Assembly (NCBI GenBank): GCA_046349875.1
Contig: JAXMBN010000040.1
Coordinates: 1 to 52,115 of the forward strand
Length of the DNA: 52,115 nucleotides
Origin: JAXMBN01 sp046349875
GTDB lineage: Bacteria > Planctomycetota > Planctomycetia > Pirellulales > Pirellulaceae
Reading direction: 5' to 3'
In this document: positions 1 to 8,573 of the stretch, piece after piece
Layout: each line of letters opens with the position of its first letter
How positions within the stretch are numbered: the first letter of the stretch is position 1
Notes under the pieces: model-generated
What the model saw: the letters and a program-made list of their open reading frames with translations, nothing else
Told to the model about the DNA's origin: nothing
Database searches by the model: none
Made by a program: the position numbers and the translations under genes

Positions 1-882
1 ATAGATTGGCTTGGCACCGAAGTTGAATGCCATGATGATCCCCAACGCGCCGACAGCTCCCGCAGTTCCTGCGGCGATCGACCAAATCATTCCCATAAAA
101 TTCCAGTGTCCTTGATCGGGAACCGACGATAGCAACGCCAATGGCGCTGCGACCGCGATCGCAAAATAAGCCACACCAACACAGAAGAATGGACGAAGCC
201 GACTTCCTCCCATCTTCATTTGCCCGATATGCAGGAACGGACCATACGAACCCCAACAAACGGCGGCCATAAAAATGGAGAGCATCACTGCGAAATTGTT
301 GGATTGAGTCTTGGCGGTATCCCCTTCTTTCTTCGTCGATGCCTCTGCATCTTTCTTGGCGGTATCGGAGGTGCCTTGATCTGCACTCGCAACTTGCTCT
401 GCTGTCGGGGCATGTTTGACGACGCGCGGTTTATTGATCAATACGCCAACCGCTCCCAAAATCACCAGCACGATCCCAACGATGAAAACTGGATTGATCT
501 GTTTAAACGTTTTGCTCAACCACATCGTGACTACCGTGTTCACCACCGGTGCAAATCCGAAGACGAGCGGCATCACGTAAACAGGGCTACCTTTGAAGGT
601 GAGTGCCAGTAAGACACCCAATGCCCCGAGTGCTCCGACGGTCCCTGCAAAGAGCGAAAGCAGAATACCAGAAAAGGACCAATATCCTTTTTCCTTTTGG
701 TTGCTCATCAAAATCGCCGGCACCATGACCGCGACGAGAAAATACGCGATGCCGACACCCACAAAGGAACGCATGGCACTGCTACCCATCAGGGTTTGGC
801 CTTCGTGCAGCAGGATCCCGTAAACACCCCAAGACAAGAATGTCAAACAAACGAACAGCAATGCGAGTGGAAGTTTGGTCAT
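1..882 (-). CDS. DMT-superfamily-like permease, C-terminus cut by window edge
   Basis: An uninterrupted minus-strand frame runs from an ATG at 882 off the left end of the window (294 codons visible). It reads as a polytopic membrane protein: MTKLPLALLFVCLTFLSWGV opens the first of about eight visible hydrophobic segments, and a charged Lys/Glu/Thr-rich cytoplasmic loop lies in the middle. The halves look internally duplicated: motifs of the kind W-G-V-Y-G..L.H.G and W-G-S-Y-G-P-F-L-H-I-G recur about 190 residues apart, as in EamA/RhaT-type drug/metabolite transporters. Substrate is unknown. A GTG three codons upstream (891) is an alternative start; a TAG two codons before it closes the frame. 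Confident as a gene, moderate on family. Confidence 0.75.
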   Translation of the reverse strand, partial: MTKLPLALLFVCLTFLSWGVYGILLHEGQTLMGSSAMRSFVGVGIAYFLVAVMVPAILMSNQKEKGYWSFSGILLSLFAGTVGALGALGVLLALTFKGSPVYVMPLVFGFAPVVNTVVTMWLSKTFKQINPVFIVGIVLVILGAVGVLINKPRVVKHAPTAEQVASADQGTSDTAKKDAEASTKKEGDTAKTQSNNFAVMLSIFMAAVCWGSYGPFLHIGQMKMGGSRLRPFFCVGVAYFAIAVAAPLALLSSVPDQGHWNFMGMIWSIAAGTAGAVGALGIIMAFNFGAKPIY

Positions 883-1104
883 CGAACGCACAATCTAAGG
901 AAGGCCTAGTCAACGGAACCAAGTCCGAACAACAGTCCCTATAGCATAGTGTTCCGTGAAGGGTTTGACGTCCCCAACTTGGCCAATCTCACCGAGTTGT
1001 CACCCAAAATGCCCCGATCCGAAGGCTCGAATTGTTGGGATTTCTTGAGAAAGAGGACTTTTGACGCAATGCAGCCGAGGCACTCCGTCCATGCCCTCCG
1101 AGTC

Positions 1105-1863
1105 CTAACGATTCGCGCAGATGAAGACGTCCAGCAGAATTCCAAGCGTTGCGTGCATTCCCAAGCAGGGCCAAATAGACTGACCACGATAAGCGATGAT
1201 GCCCCAAAGGATTCCGCCAGCGATCGACCCAAAAATCTCACCGGTTGGCTTTCCAATATGAAGCAAACAAGAGGCCAAGGTTTGTACCAAGATGGCTTGC
1301 CATACGCCGAATCGCGCCTGCAAACCAAACTGCATGAAGCCGCGAAAGTAAATCTCCCAACCCACATAGAACAGAAAATATCCGGTTGCATGCAAGAGAA
1401 ATCGACCAGTTGAACGGTCTGCCAACTTGTCGAGCGGATACTCCGTCATAAGTTGAGGATCGGGTGCGGCCAAATAGGAAGCTGCAATGAAGATCGGAAG
1501 TAGGCCGCCTAATATCTTGAGGCCATAACCGATATCTCCAAACTGGATTCCATAGTCGCGCAAGCGTTCACGAAATAGCATTCGAATGACAAGGCATGGA
1601 ATACAACCCAAAAGAAGAAAAGAAAGGGCAAAGTGGATGAGTTCAACGATTTGCGAATTCTTTTCGACGAACAAGATTTGTTCGGGAAGGTTTTCATTCA
1701 ACGCTTGGTAAGAACAAAAGTATTTCCAAGTCGTCAATAGAAGTGGGCTCAGTAAAAGGACGACATGGCAACGCCAGTCGGCACCATACCATAGCTGGCG
1801 AAGTGTGCTTCCTACACCCAAGGATCGAGCCCAATCGAGATCGCTCTTATGATTTGGCGTCAT
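1105..1863 (-). CDS. CPBP-family intramembrane metalloprotease-like protein
   Basis: 252-residue membrane protein with about six to seven hydrophobic helices. The CPBP (Rce1/Abi) signature region is recognisable: motif 1 as W-E-I-Y-F-R-G-F near residue 165, motif 2 as C-L-L-H-I-G-K-P, and a third motif G-M-H-A-T-L-G near the end. CPBP proteases normally carry a Glu-Glu pair in motif 1; here the first Glu is Trp, so activity may be altered. The start is ATG at 1863 preceded by AGGA at five-base spacing. No obvious operon partner: 242 bases separate it from the permease and 430 bases from rpoD. Family assignment is good; substrate is unknown. Confidence 0.82.
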   Translation of the reverse strand: MTPNHKSDLDWARSLGVGSTLRQLWYGADWRCHVVLLLSPLLLTTWKYFCSYQALNENLPEQILFVEKNSQIVELIHFALSFLLLGCIPCLVIRMLFRERLRDYGIQFGDIGYGLKILGGLLPIFIAASYLAAPDPQLMTEYPLDKLADRSTGRFLLHATGYFLFYVGWEIYFRGFMQFGLQARFGVWQAILVQTLASCLLHIGKPTGEIFGSIAGGILWGIIAYRGQSIWPCLGMHATLGILLDVFICANR

Positions 1864-1993
1864 AGATTCCTACCGATCCTGCAAAGAACCAATGGACTTT
1901 CGGGGTACGATCGCGATTCGATGCGTGCGTTGTGAACTTATGCGTTCGTGTATCATCACAACACGCAAGTCTTGGCGTTGTGTCTTGGGGTAT

Positions 1994-2225
1994 TTTTCAC
2001 AACCTGAAGCGTCAGCGAGGGACTAACTTTTGCAGAGATTTTGCGTTGTCCGAGACATCCCTTGCTAACACTTCGTGACATGAGGAATGCGATCCCTTGC
2101 TGACGCTTCGGGTTGTGAAATATCAAGGCTTTCTGCACGCAGAACGCTCATTAGCACAACTCAAAACTGACGCGTCGGGTTGTGAAGTATGGGTTCCCTT
2201 GCTGACGCGTCGGGTTGTGAAAGGG
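1994..2225. repeat. Cluster of dispersed repeat copies, consensus TTGCTGACGCTTCGGGTTGTGA
   Basis: The stretch between the CPBP gene and rpoD holds five related copies. One is inverted at 1995-2021. A degenerate one lies at 2058-2082. Good direct copies lie at 2093-2119 and 2194-2222, and a shorter copy at 2167-2186. Inverted and direct copies could pair into long hairpins in RNA or single-stranded DNA. No coding frame here is convincing. This explains most of the 1864-2292 gap; the rest holds nothing I recognise. Confidence 0.8.
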
Positions 2226-2240
2226 GTACGCATGGAACAA

Positions 2241-2274
2241 CCGAGCGTCTCGAGGAAGACCTAGAGACGCTCGG
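2241..2274 (-). terminator. Hairpin downstream of rpoD
   Basis: A perfect 11-bp stem (ccgagcgtctc with gagacgctcgg) closes a 12-base loop, 18 bases past the rpoD stop codon. There is no long U tract, so it may act as an mRNA 3'-end stabiliser or a weak intrinsic terminator. Position right after the last gene of the dnaG-rpoD unit supports the role. Confidence 0.6.
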
Positions 2275-2292
2275 AGTGTATGCGATCCAATA

Positions 2293-3912
2293 CTAGGCAG
2301 CTCGCTTCAAGAAGCCTTCCAGTTGCTGTGAACGCACAGGGTTCTGCATCTTGGCCACGGCTTTGGCTTCGATTTGGCGAACGCGTTCGCGCGTCACTTT
2401 GAATATGCGTCCTACTTCTTCGAGTGTGTAGGAGTAACCGTCGGTGAGACCGTAGCGAAGTCGAATGATCTCGCGTTCGCGGTAGGTCAAGGTTTTGAGC
2501 AACGTTTCTATGCGATCTCGCAAGAGACCATTGGTTGCGTTGCGAACAGGATTGTCGCTACAAGTATCTTCGATGAATTCGCCGAAGGCATTGTCTTCGC
2601 CTTCACCCACAGGGCGATCCAGGCTAATCGGATGCCGTCCAATATCGAGAACGCGGCGAGCCTCCTCGATATCGATCTCTGCCAATTCCGCAATCTCTTC
2701 TACCGATGGGTCACGTCGCAATTGCTGCGTGAGCATCTTTTGGATGTTGCGCAACTTGCTGAGAACATCGATCATGTGAACGGGAATACGGATCGTGCGA
2801 GCTTGATCGGCGATGGCTCGCGTAATCGCTTGACGAATCCACCATGTCGCGTAAGTCGAGAACTTGAAGCCGCGACGATATTCATACTTGTCGACGGCTC
2901 GCATCAGGCCCGTGTTTCCTTCTTGAATCAAGTCCAAGAAGCTCAATCCACGATTGCGGTATTTCTTGGCGATCGAAACCACCAATCGAAGGTTGCCGCT
3001 GGAGAGTTCTCGCTTGACTGCTTCGAACTCCTTGAAATGCTTGCGGAATACTTGGCAGCGATTGCGAAGCGAACGTGGGCTTTCCTGCGTGGTGAGGATC
3101 AAGTGACGTAGTTCATTTTTCAAGCGACGGACATCGGCTTCGTGAGCACCTTGTTCAATCAATTGAGGAATGCGAGCTTGAAGCCAAGCCATGCGATCCG
3201 CGAATTGTTCGAGTTGCTTCATCATCGGTTGAACACGCTTGGAGCGAAGTGAGAGTTCTTCGGCAAGGATCAAGCATTTTTGGCGATTGCGAGAATACTT
3301 TTGAATGGCATCCATCTTCGCTTGTGGTTCGGTGCTCTTGCGAACGATGGTCGCGAACAGACGTCGGTTTTCTTTCAAGAGAAAGTCGAGCGTCTTCAAG
3401 TTGTGGGGCATGCGCGAGGTAATCTGCTCTTTGGTCAATCGCTCGGTCAAAGAAACTTTGATCGTACGATCGAATGGCAGGACACCCAAATGAACCTTCT
3501 TGAGGATCTCAACCGTTTGTCGCAAAGCAAAATCATTGCCCAGAACGGCGCGACGAAACATCTTGCGATGGATTTCAATCTTTTTGGCCAACGAGATTTC
3601 TTGCTCGCGGGTGAGCAAATCGATCTCGCACATTTGGCTCAGGTAGAGTCGGATGGGGTCGTTGGTTAATTTGGGAGCGTCGCCAGCCGCATTCGCACCT
3701 GATGAGGCATCCTCCGATGCGAGGGCTTTGGCATCGGCGGCTTCTTCGACGAGTTCCACACCCATGCGTTCCAGGGCGACCAGAAGCGTATCGAGTTTTT
3801 CGGCGCTAGATGCCTCGTCGGGCAAGTAGCGATTGACTTCTTGATAGGTCAGATAGCCTTGAGCTTTGGCTTTGGATACGAGAGCTTGAAGATCGATGGT
3901 TTGTTGTTCCAC
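2293..3912 (-). CDS. rpoD: RNA polymerase primary sigma factor RpoD (sigma-70)
   Basis: 539 residues, intact. Region 1.1 is visible at the N-terminus (LQALVSKAKAQGYLTYQEVN), region 1.2 as D-P-I-R-L-Y-L-S-Q-M, then a variable helical segment. Region 2 follows (NLRLVVSIAKKYRNRG, DLIQEGNTGLMRAVDKYEYR, FSTYATWWIRQAITRAI), then region 3 and a region 4 helix-turn-helix (YTLEEVGRIFKVTRERVRQI). It directs core polymerase to housekeeping promoters. The frame stays open for 139 more codons upstream, but that part has no sigma homology. GTG at 3912 is chosen because AAGGAG lies seven bases ahead and region 1.1 starts right there. Lies 224 bases after dnaG on the same strand, the classical macromolecular-synthesis order without a visible rpsU. 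Confidence 0.97.
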   Translation of the reverse strand: MEQQTIDLQALVSKAKAQGYLTYQEVNRYLPDEASSAEKLDTLLVALERMGVELVEEAADAKALASEDASSGANAAGDAPKLTNDPIRLYLSQMCEIDLLTREQEISLAKKIEIHRKMFRRAVLGNDFALRQTVEILKKVHLGVLPFDRTIKVSLTERLTKEQITSRMPHNLKTLDFLLKENRRLFATIVRKSTEPQAKMDAIQKYSRNRQKCLILAEELSLRSKRVQPMMKQLEQFADRMAWLQARIPQLIEQGAHEADVRRLKNELRHLILTTQESPRSLRNRCQVFRKHFKEFEAVKRELSSGNLRLVVSIAKKYRNRGLSFLDLIQEGNTGLMRAVDKYEYRRGFKFSTYATWWIRQAITRAIADQARTIRIPVHMIDVLSKLRNIQKMLTQQLRRDPSVEEIAELAEIDIEEARRVLDIGRHPISLDRPVGEGEDNAFGEFIEDTCSDNPVRNATNGLLRDRIETLLKTLTYREREIIRLRYGLTDGYSYTLEEVGRIFKVTRERVRQIEAKAVAKMQNPVRSQQLEGFLKRAA

Positions 3913-4072
3913 TTTGCAACTCCTTTTAGCCTGACACAACTTTCGGATCGGGAGGATCCGGCGGGAGGTCGTATCAGGTGTGGATAACTTCCTGAAAATC
4001 GGTACTTTCCTGATTGGGCACATTCCAGTGCCCCTCGGCTTGCTGGCGGGTCGGGTGAGGTATGGGTCAACC

Positions 4073-4102
4073 GAAGCCTTGGCGTCATGCCAAGAAAGCT
4101 TC
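4073..4102 (-). other. Two-tier hairpin in the dnaG-rpoD spacer
   Basis: An inner 6-bp stem (cttggc / gccaag, loop of five) is stacked inside a second 5-bp stem (gaagc / gcttc) with a small bulge. It lies between the dnaG stop and the rpoD start. In Escherichia coli a terminator or processing site in the same spacer sets the DnaG:RpoD ratio, so a comparable role is plausible. No U tract is present. Confidence 0.4.
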
Positions 4103-4136
4103 GATGCCTTTCGGCTTTCCTCACCTTGGCGACCGG

Positions 4137-6014
4137 CTAGTTTTCGCCGTTGGTAAAAAATCCATGCCGCGATCGAGCTTGCTCGATCACTTGTCGCAAC
4201 AGATCCATTTCCTCCTGTTCGGTAAGCCTTTTGGATTCGAGAATCCGCATGCGCTGCTGATCCTCTGCCTGTTGATCCTGTTTGCTCAGCTTTTCGCACA
4301 AGGAGTGCAAACGCTGTTGAGCATCCCAATTGGAAAATTGTTTCTTCTTCGATGCAGCTTCTTCGATAGAGACCATAAGGCTCTTCATCGAGACCTCTTC
4401 CATCGCCGACATCACACTATTGAAATGCAGTTCATAGCCAGCTAGTTCGAGATCGGTATACACTTGTAAAAGAGCGCGGGCGGCATCACTTCCCAAACTC
4501 GAAGCGGGAAAGCGTTCGAGGGCCAAGGGAACGAGCTCCGGATAGCTCACGAGAATTTCAAAGAGTTCGCAATCGGCGGGCGAGAGATCGGAATACTTGA
4601 ACGATCGCGAAGGGGCCGACGTTGTCTTGTCCGCCTCTTTGGTGCGTTTCAGGCCTTCGGCTCGCAATTGACGAATGCGATCTCGCAATTGTCCCACTTG
4701 CAAACCGAACTCGCGACCCAATCGTCCGAGAATCTGCTCGATACGAAGCGATGCACCCTGGTCCATGAGCGGGTCCATCTTCGGGATCTTGGCGATCGTT
4801 CCTAGAATTTGTTCGAGAGCGGCACTGGCACGATGCGTGTCTACCAGTGGATCGAATCCTTGGCATTCGATGGTGATCTTATGTTCGAGAGCATCGACTG
4901 CCGTGCCGAGCAAACGCTGAAGTTCATCGCCACCTGATCGCAACAGATAGTCGCAAGGATCGAGCCCATCGGGCAAGGTGAGCACGCGAAGGTCCATCTG
5001 AGCCGCAATGAAGAGCTCGAGGATTTCGTTGGTTCGCCTTTGCCCTGCATCGTCACCATCGAGAAGCAGGACAACGGAATCACAATAGCGACGAAGCAAT
5101 CGAATGTGACTTTCGCTCAATGCCGTTCCACACACTGCAACAGCATTCTGAATGCCATGTTGATGCGACATGATCACATCGGTGTAGCCTTCGACGACGA
5201 TGGCTTGCTTCTTCTTGCCAATCATATCGCGAGCAACATCCAAACCATAAAGCTGGTGGCTTTTGGAGTAGAGCCGCGTTTCGGTGCTGTTGATGTACTT
5301 CGCCTGTTCGCGATCGCTGGATAGCCCAGGAACGATGCGTCCACCTAAGGCGATGGGGCGGCCTTGGGGATCGTGAATTGGGAAAAGGATACGTCCTCGA
5401 AATCGATCGTAGTGGCTTCCACGGTCATTGCGGACGACGGTGTTGACTGCTTCAAGCGCTTTTACCGAAACCGCGCTGGATTTAGCGCGATCGATCAACC
5501 AGTTCCAACTATCGGGCGCATATCCGATACGAAATTTTTGGAGGGAATCGTTTGATAGTCCGCGATCGATGAGATACTCGCGAGCCTTTTCGGCTTCGGG
5601 AGCATTCATGAAAAACTGGTGATACTGCTGGACGGCCCACGCCATGGCATCGTAGAGCAGCTTCTTATCATCGTTGGCGCCATGCGAGAAATTGCTGATG
5701 GCCGCGCGCTGCATCGGCTCCAGTGTGATACCCGCACGTTCGGCCAACATACGCAGTGCTTCAGAAACGAGACTTTCTGCCGCATCATCCAGTTGCAGAC
5801 ATTTCCAAGGTCGCAAACCCAACATTTCCAGCTTTGACGCTCGGGATTGACTTGAAGACCGGGACGACGATCGTCGCCATGACATGCGCAACAAATCCCC
5901 TCTGACGCGCAAATTCCGTGTAGCTTCCGACCAAATCGACAATGTCGACGGCAGATCGCACCCTTCGATCTTTGACTTCATTGCCGGTAACGATGGGGTG
6001 ACGATGAAGTTCAC
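4137..6014 (-). CDS. dnaG: DNA primase DnaG, N-terminal zinc domain frame-disrupted
   Basis: The C-terminal about 540 residues are a clean bacterial primase: catalytic N domain (REYLIDRGLSNDSLQKFRIG, YDRFRGRILFPIHDPQGRPI), the TOPRIM motifs VVEGYTDVI and LLLDGDDAGQRR, and a helical helicase-binding tail. DnaG makes RNA primers at the fork. The N-terminal zinc domain is spread over at least three frames between about 5770 and 5990: VDIVDLVGSYTEF, then GFVAH, then DDRRPGLQVNPERQSWKC, then VCDLGNVCNWMMRQKVSF, then EALRMLAERAGI. Small deletions explain every jump. The true start is unclear, near 6000-6044. Because dnaG is essential, sequencing error is the likeliest cause. Followed by rpoD. Confidence 0.92.
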   Translation of the reverse strand: MNFIVTPSLPAMKSKIEGCDLPSTLSIWSEATRNLRVRGDLLRMSWRRSSSRSSSQSRASKLEMLGLRPWKCLQLDDAAESLVSEALRMLAERAGITLEPMQRAAISNFSHGANDDKKLLYDAMAWAVQQYHQFFMNAPEAEKAREYLIDRGLSNDSLQKFRIGYAPDSWNWLIDRAKSSAVSVKALEAVNTVVRNDRGSHYDRFRGRILFPIHDPQGRPIALGGRIVPGLSSDREQAKYINSTETRLYSKSHQLYGLDVARDMIGKKKQAIVVEGYTDVIMSHQHGIQNAVAVCGTALSESHIRLLRRYCDSVVLLLDGDDAGQRRTNEILELFIAAQMDLRVLTLPDGLDPCDYLLRSGGDELQRLLGTAVDALEHKITIECQGFDPLVDTHRASAALEQILGTIAKIPKMDPLMDQGASLRIEQILGRLGREFGLQVGQLRDRIRQLRAEGLKRTKEADKTTSAPSRSFKYSDLSPADCELFEILVSYPELVPLALERFPASSLGSDAARALLQVYTDLELAGYELHFNSVMSAMEEVSMKSLMVSIEEAASKKKQFSNWDAQQRLHSLCEKLSKQDQQAEDQQRMRILESKRLTEQEEMDLLRQVIEQARSRHGFFTNGEN

Positions 6015-6560
6015 TCCGTTTGGCAGCAGCGTTGGGATTCCCAAGTTAGCGAACCAGTCGCTCTTCTACTGCCCAGTGTCCATTTGGAAGTTCCATTCGC
6101 AGGGCGAATGCCGAACCGAGTTATCCGTAACTCGGGGCAAAAGAGGCGTGGCACGACTGGCGGGCACGCTAACTCTTGATTTTCGATTTTTTAGAGATCC
6201 TCTTCAACCCATCAAATGCTTGCTTTTCTCAGTTCGTCCGAAATTCTCGCTCCCTTCATCGCGTCTTCATAGCCCGCCGGTTGATCGACAGCGTTTCTGT
6301 TGTTTATTGCCGCGCGGAATGGGTGGATTCACGCTTTCCGCCTTGTAATTTGAGAACAAATGGGTTCTGATGAAGTCAAAGAAATAATTACTAACACTTA
6401 GAACAACTTGTTGTCGTTGTTCCCTTACGCTCCTGCCATTGCAGCGTGACGCATTCACGTGAAGAGCGGAAAATTGTCGGTGGGCATCGAGGCTAACGAG
6501 ACCTGCATTAGCGACTTGCGAGGGGACTTCGCAACGATTTCGAAGGAGGCGATGGCCTTC
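6015..6560. other. Divergent intergenic region between dnaG and the FAH gene
   Basis: No coding frame with recognisable protein features on either strand. An AT-rich patch lies around 6340-6410. It should hold the dnaG-rpoD promoter (leftward) and the promoter of the plus-strand cluster (rightward), but I cannot place -35/-10 boxes with confidence. Confidence 0.5.
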
Positions 6561-7420
6561 ATGCGTATCGTACGATTTCAGCGCCATGATGGAACAACGG
6601 GGTGGGGTCTCGAATCGGATCTCGGTCTCTTAGATATCTCTGGTTCCGATGCAACGCTTCCTACTGAGTCTCGAGGTGATGCAAGGGGTTGGGGGAAGAA
6701 TTGCAGCCTCGATTGGCTCGTTTGACCAAGAGGGCTTAGGCGAGCGAAGACATCGCCAAACTCCTTTGCCCCTCTCGATGCGGCTGGTAAAATTCTCTGC
6801 GTAGGGCTGAAACTATATCGGGACTACGCCGCGGAAAGCAACATGCCGGTTCCCCAAGAACCGATTATCTTCTGCAAGATGCCAACGGCTCTCACAGGAC
6901 CAGAGGATCCCATCTATCTTCCCACCTTCCAGTACCAAGGTGGATTATGAAGCCGTCGTTGTGGTTATTGGTAAGAAGCTTCGCAAGGCTTCCCCCCGGC
7001 AGGCCCCAGGCAGCGATCTTCGGCTATGCGGTCGGCAATGATGTTTCGCTCGTGATTGGCAATTGAGAAACTGGGAAGCAATGGTTTCTGGCAAGACCTT
7101 CGATAGCTTCGTACCGATCGGTCCTGAATTACCTTGGCTGCGTCGGTAGGCGACGTGCTTCAATTGCGAGTGCAAACGCGGCTCAATGGCGAACTAGTCC
7201 AGGACTTTTCCACTAAGGAGATCATCTTTAGCCCTATGCATGTATTGAGTTACCTGTCGTACGCCGCGACGCCCATGCCGGGGATGCCGCTTTGCGAACA
7301 CCCTCCGGGGTTGACAAGAATCCTCCTCGATACCTGCAGCCTGAGGATCGAGTTGAAATCGAAATCGGCGCTGGGCAAGATCTCGAATGTCTGTTTGAGC
7401 GACACGGCGGTTGCTTCCTT
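6561..7420 (+). CDS. Fumarylacetoacetate hydrolase (FAH) family protein, frame-disrupted
   Basis: Homology runs through several frames, in the expected order. MRIVRFQRHDGTTGWGLESD opens the N-domain. KILCVGLNYRDYA and EPIIFCKMPTALTGPED are the strictly conserved N-Y-x-x-H-like and K-P-like segments. DYEAVVVVIGKK supplies an acidic metal ligand. GYAVGNDVS, then MVSGKTFDSFVPIGPELP and RLNGELVQDFST complete the catalytic fold, and TPMPGD with EDRVEIEIG marks the end. FAH enzymes cleave C-C bonds or hydrate/decarboxylate 2-oxo acids in aromatic catabolism, using a divalent metal. AAGGAGG precedes the ATG by about 11 bases. At least four indels; the 3' limit is approximate (7400-7475). Exact substrate not predictable. 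Confidence 0.85.
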
Positions 7421-7479
7421 CATGGGACTATGCGTCGTGCGCGGTTTAGATTCAGCAGGTCGATGGTGCCGTAGATTGC

Positions 7480-7746
7480 TTGAGATGCAGTACCCTTGGC
7501 GAGGATGCGATACCTTCAACCAGCGATTGCATGCCACGACTACAGGAAATGGTGATGCAACGCATTGCTGCGCTCCTTGACTCCTCTCGTCTGTGATCTT
7601 ATCTCCCGGGAATACATCGTGTCTGCGATCCCTTCGACGCATCCTGCGAGGGTCGTGCACCCTCTGAGTTTTGGATCGGTGTGGTGGACCGTCCATATCG
7701 TGATCACGACGATTGGTATCTATCTCGCCCAAACCCTGATATATGA
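7480..7746 (+). CDS. Unknown protein, C-terminal part, frame-disrupted
   Basis: Two protein-like stretches in different frames suggest one gene: PRLQEMVMQRIAALLDSSRL (about 7530-7590) and GRAPSEFWIGVVDRPYRDHD (about 7649-7710), ending with DWYLSRPNPDI and a TGA at 7744-7746. That TGA overlaps an ATG (ATGA), the coupling seen for other gene pairs in this window. I do not recognise the family. The 5' limit is a guess and could abut the FAH gene. The alternative frame over 7680-7800 is also fairly protein-like, so the boundary is uncertain. Confidence 0.4.
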
Positions 7747-8113
7747 CGAGTCGCGTTGGTATCGGATCGATTACCCTGACGCAATGGTTTGGGGCTTATT
7801 GGTAACGCAGATCTTTGACTCGCTTTGCATGCTTCGAGCGTGACGATTCGAAATCTCAAAGAAGCCGCTCGCGGGCTTGGTGCTGATCGCTTTGTCGTTG
7901 GGGCTCACCTTCGCCGCCATGCTGTTCTTGGTCCAAGATGCCCAGTCTTCTGGGGAAGAATTTCCAGTGATGGTTTTTGCGTTGGGTTATTTCATCGCAA
8001 CATTTTTATTTGTTCTGACGATGTTCCTTCAGTGGCGAATCGTCGTATGGAGCATCTTCTTTGGGAAGAGGATTTTAATCGGCGAACCGATGTTGCCGGA
8101 AACATGCCCTTAA
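7743..8113 (+). CDS. Small multi-pass membrane protein, frame-disrupted
   Basis: The last 79 codons (7877-8113) are clear: two strong transmembrane helices (GLVLIALSLGLTFAAMLFLV and VFALGYFIATFLFVLTMFLQ) and a basic/hydrophobic tail ending in MLPETCP. Upstream, the best continuation starts at the ATG overlapping the preceding stop and reaches FERFEISKKPL just before the first helix, with one or two indels near 7800-7850. Family unknown. It sits between an unknown gene and another membrane gene, all on the plus strand. Confidence 0.5.
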
Positions 8114-8129
8114 CCAAGCGAAAGCAGTA

Positions 8130-8500
8130 ATGAGGAAAGCGATCCATTCGATTCAGAGGAGCTTCACCAAGAGCAAGGGAAACTATCGATGGTGGACGTT
8201 TTTTACGATGACGGGATTGCTCGCTGTTTCGGTGGGTGGGTTTCAGCTTTGTTTTCGATTGATGTACGACCGCGATACGTTGCGTGATACTTTTGTTCTA
8301 CGCGGCGTCGACGGTTTGTCTGGGGGATTTTTATCATCGATCAGCGCTGCAGATGCGTTCTCGATGGTGCGAATCCCAGGATCTCTGGCCTACAAGCTTT
8401 ATTGATGATAGCTACGACTTCAAGCGCGAACAGGCGGTTGCAGGTTTTTTCAGAGTACTATCACTACCCTCAGGTCGCACAAGTTATGATATCTCGTTAT
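8130..8500 (+). CDS. Unrecognised membrane-associated protein, frame-disrupted
   Basis: ATG at 8130, 17 bases after the previous stop. It begins with a basic segment (MRKAIHSIQRSFTKSKGNYR) and one hydrophobic helix (WTFFTMTGLLAVSVGGFQLC). After about residue 50 the homogeneous frame is lost; the continuation DFYHRSALQMRSRW then SFIDDSYDFKREQAVAGFF in another frame looks coding. The end is approximate. No family recognised. It precedes a glycosyltransferase and may belong to the same operon. Confidence 0.4.
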
Positions 8501-8573
8501 GGAACGCAAAGATTGGGATGCTCGCATTCCTGCAGGTGATTGCATGGCGAGTCTGGAATCGAAGGGCGAGTTC

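Noticed and set aside
939..1413. Overlapping 150-codon frames on both strands
   Set aside because: They shadow the CPBP gene 3' half and the spacer; the CPBP frame carries the motifs.
2374..3111. 245-codon plus-strand frame opposite rpoD
   Set aside because: It mirrors conserved sigma regions 2-4 on the other strand and has no domain features of its own.
3913..4329. Upstream 139-codon extension of the rpoD frame
   Set aside because: No sigma homology, overlaps the end of dnaG, and a strong ribosome site marks the GTG at 3912.
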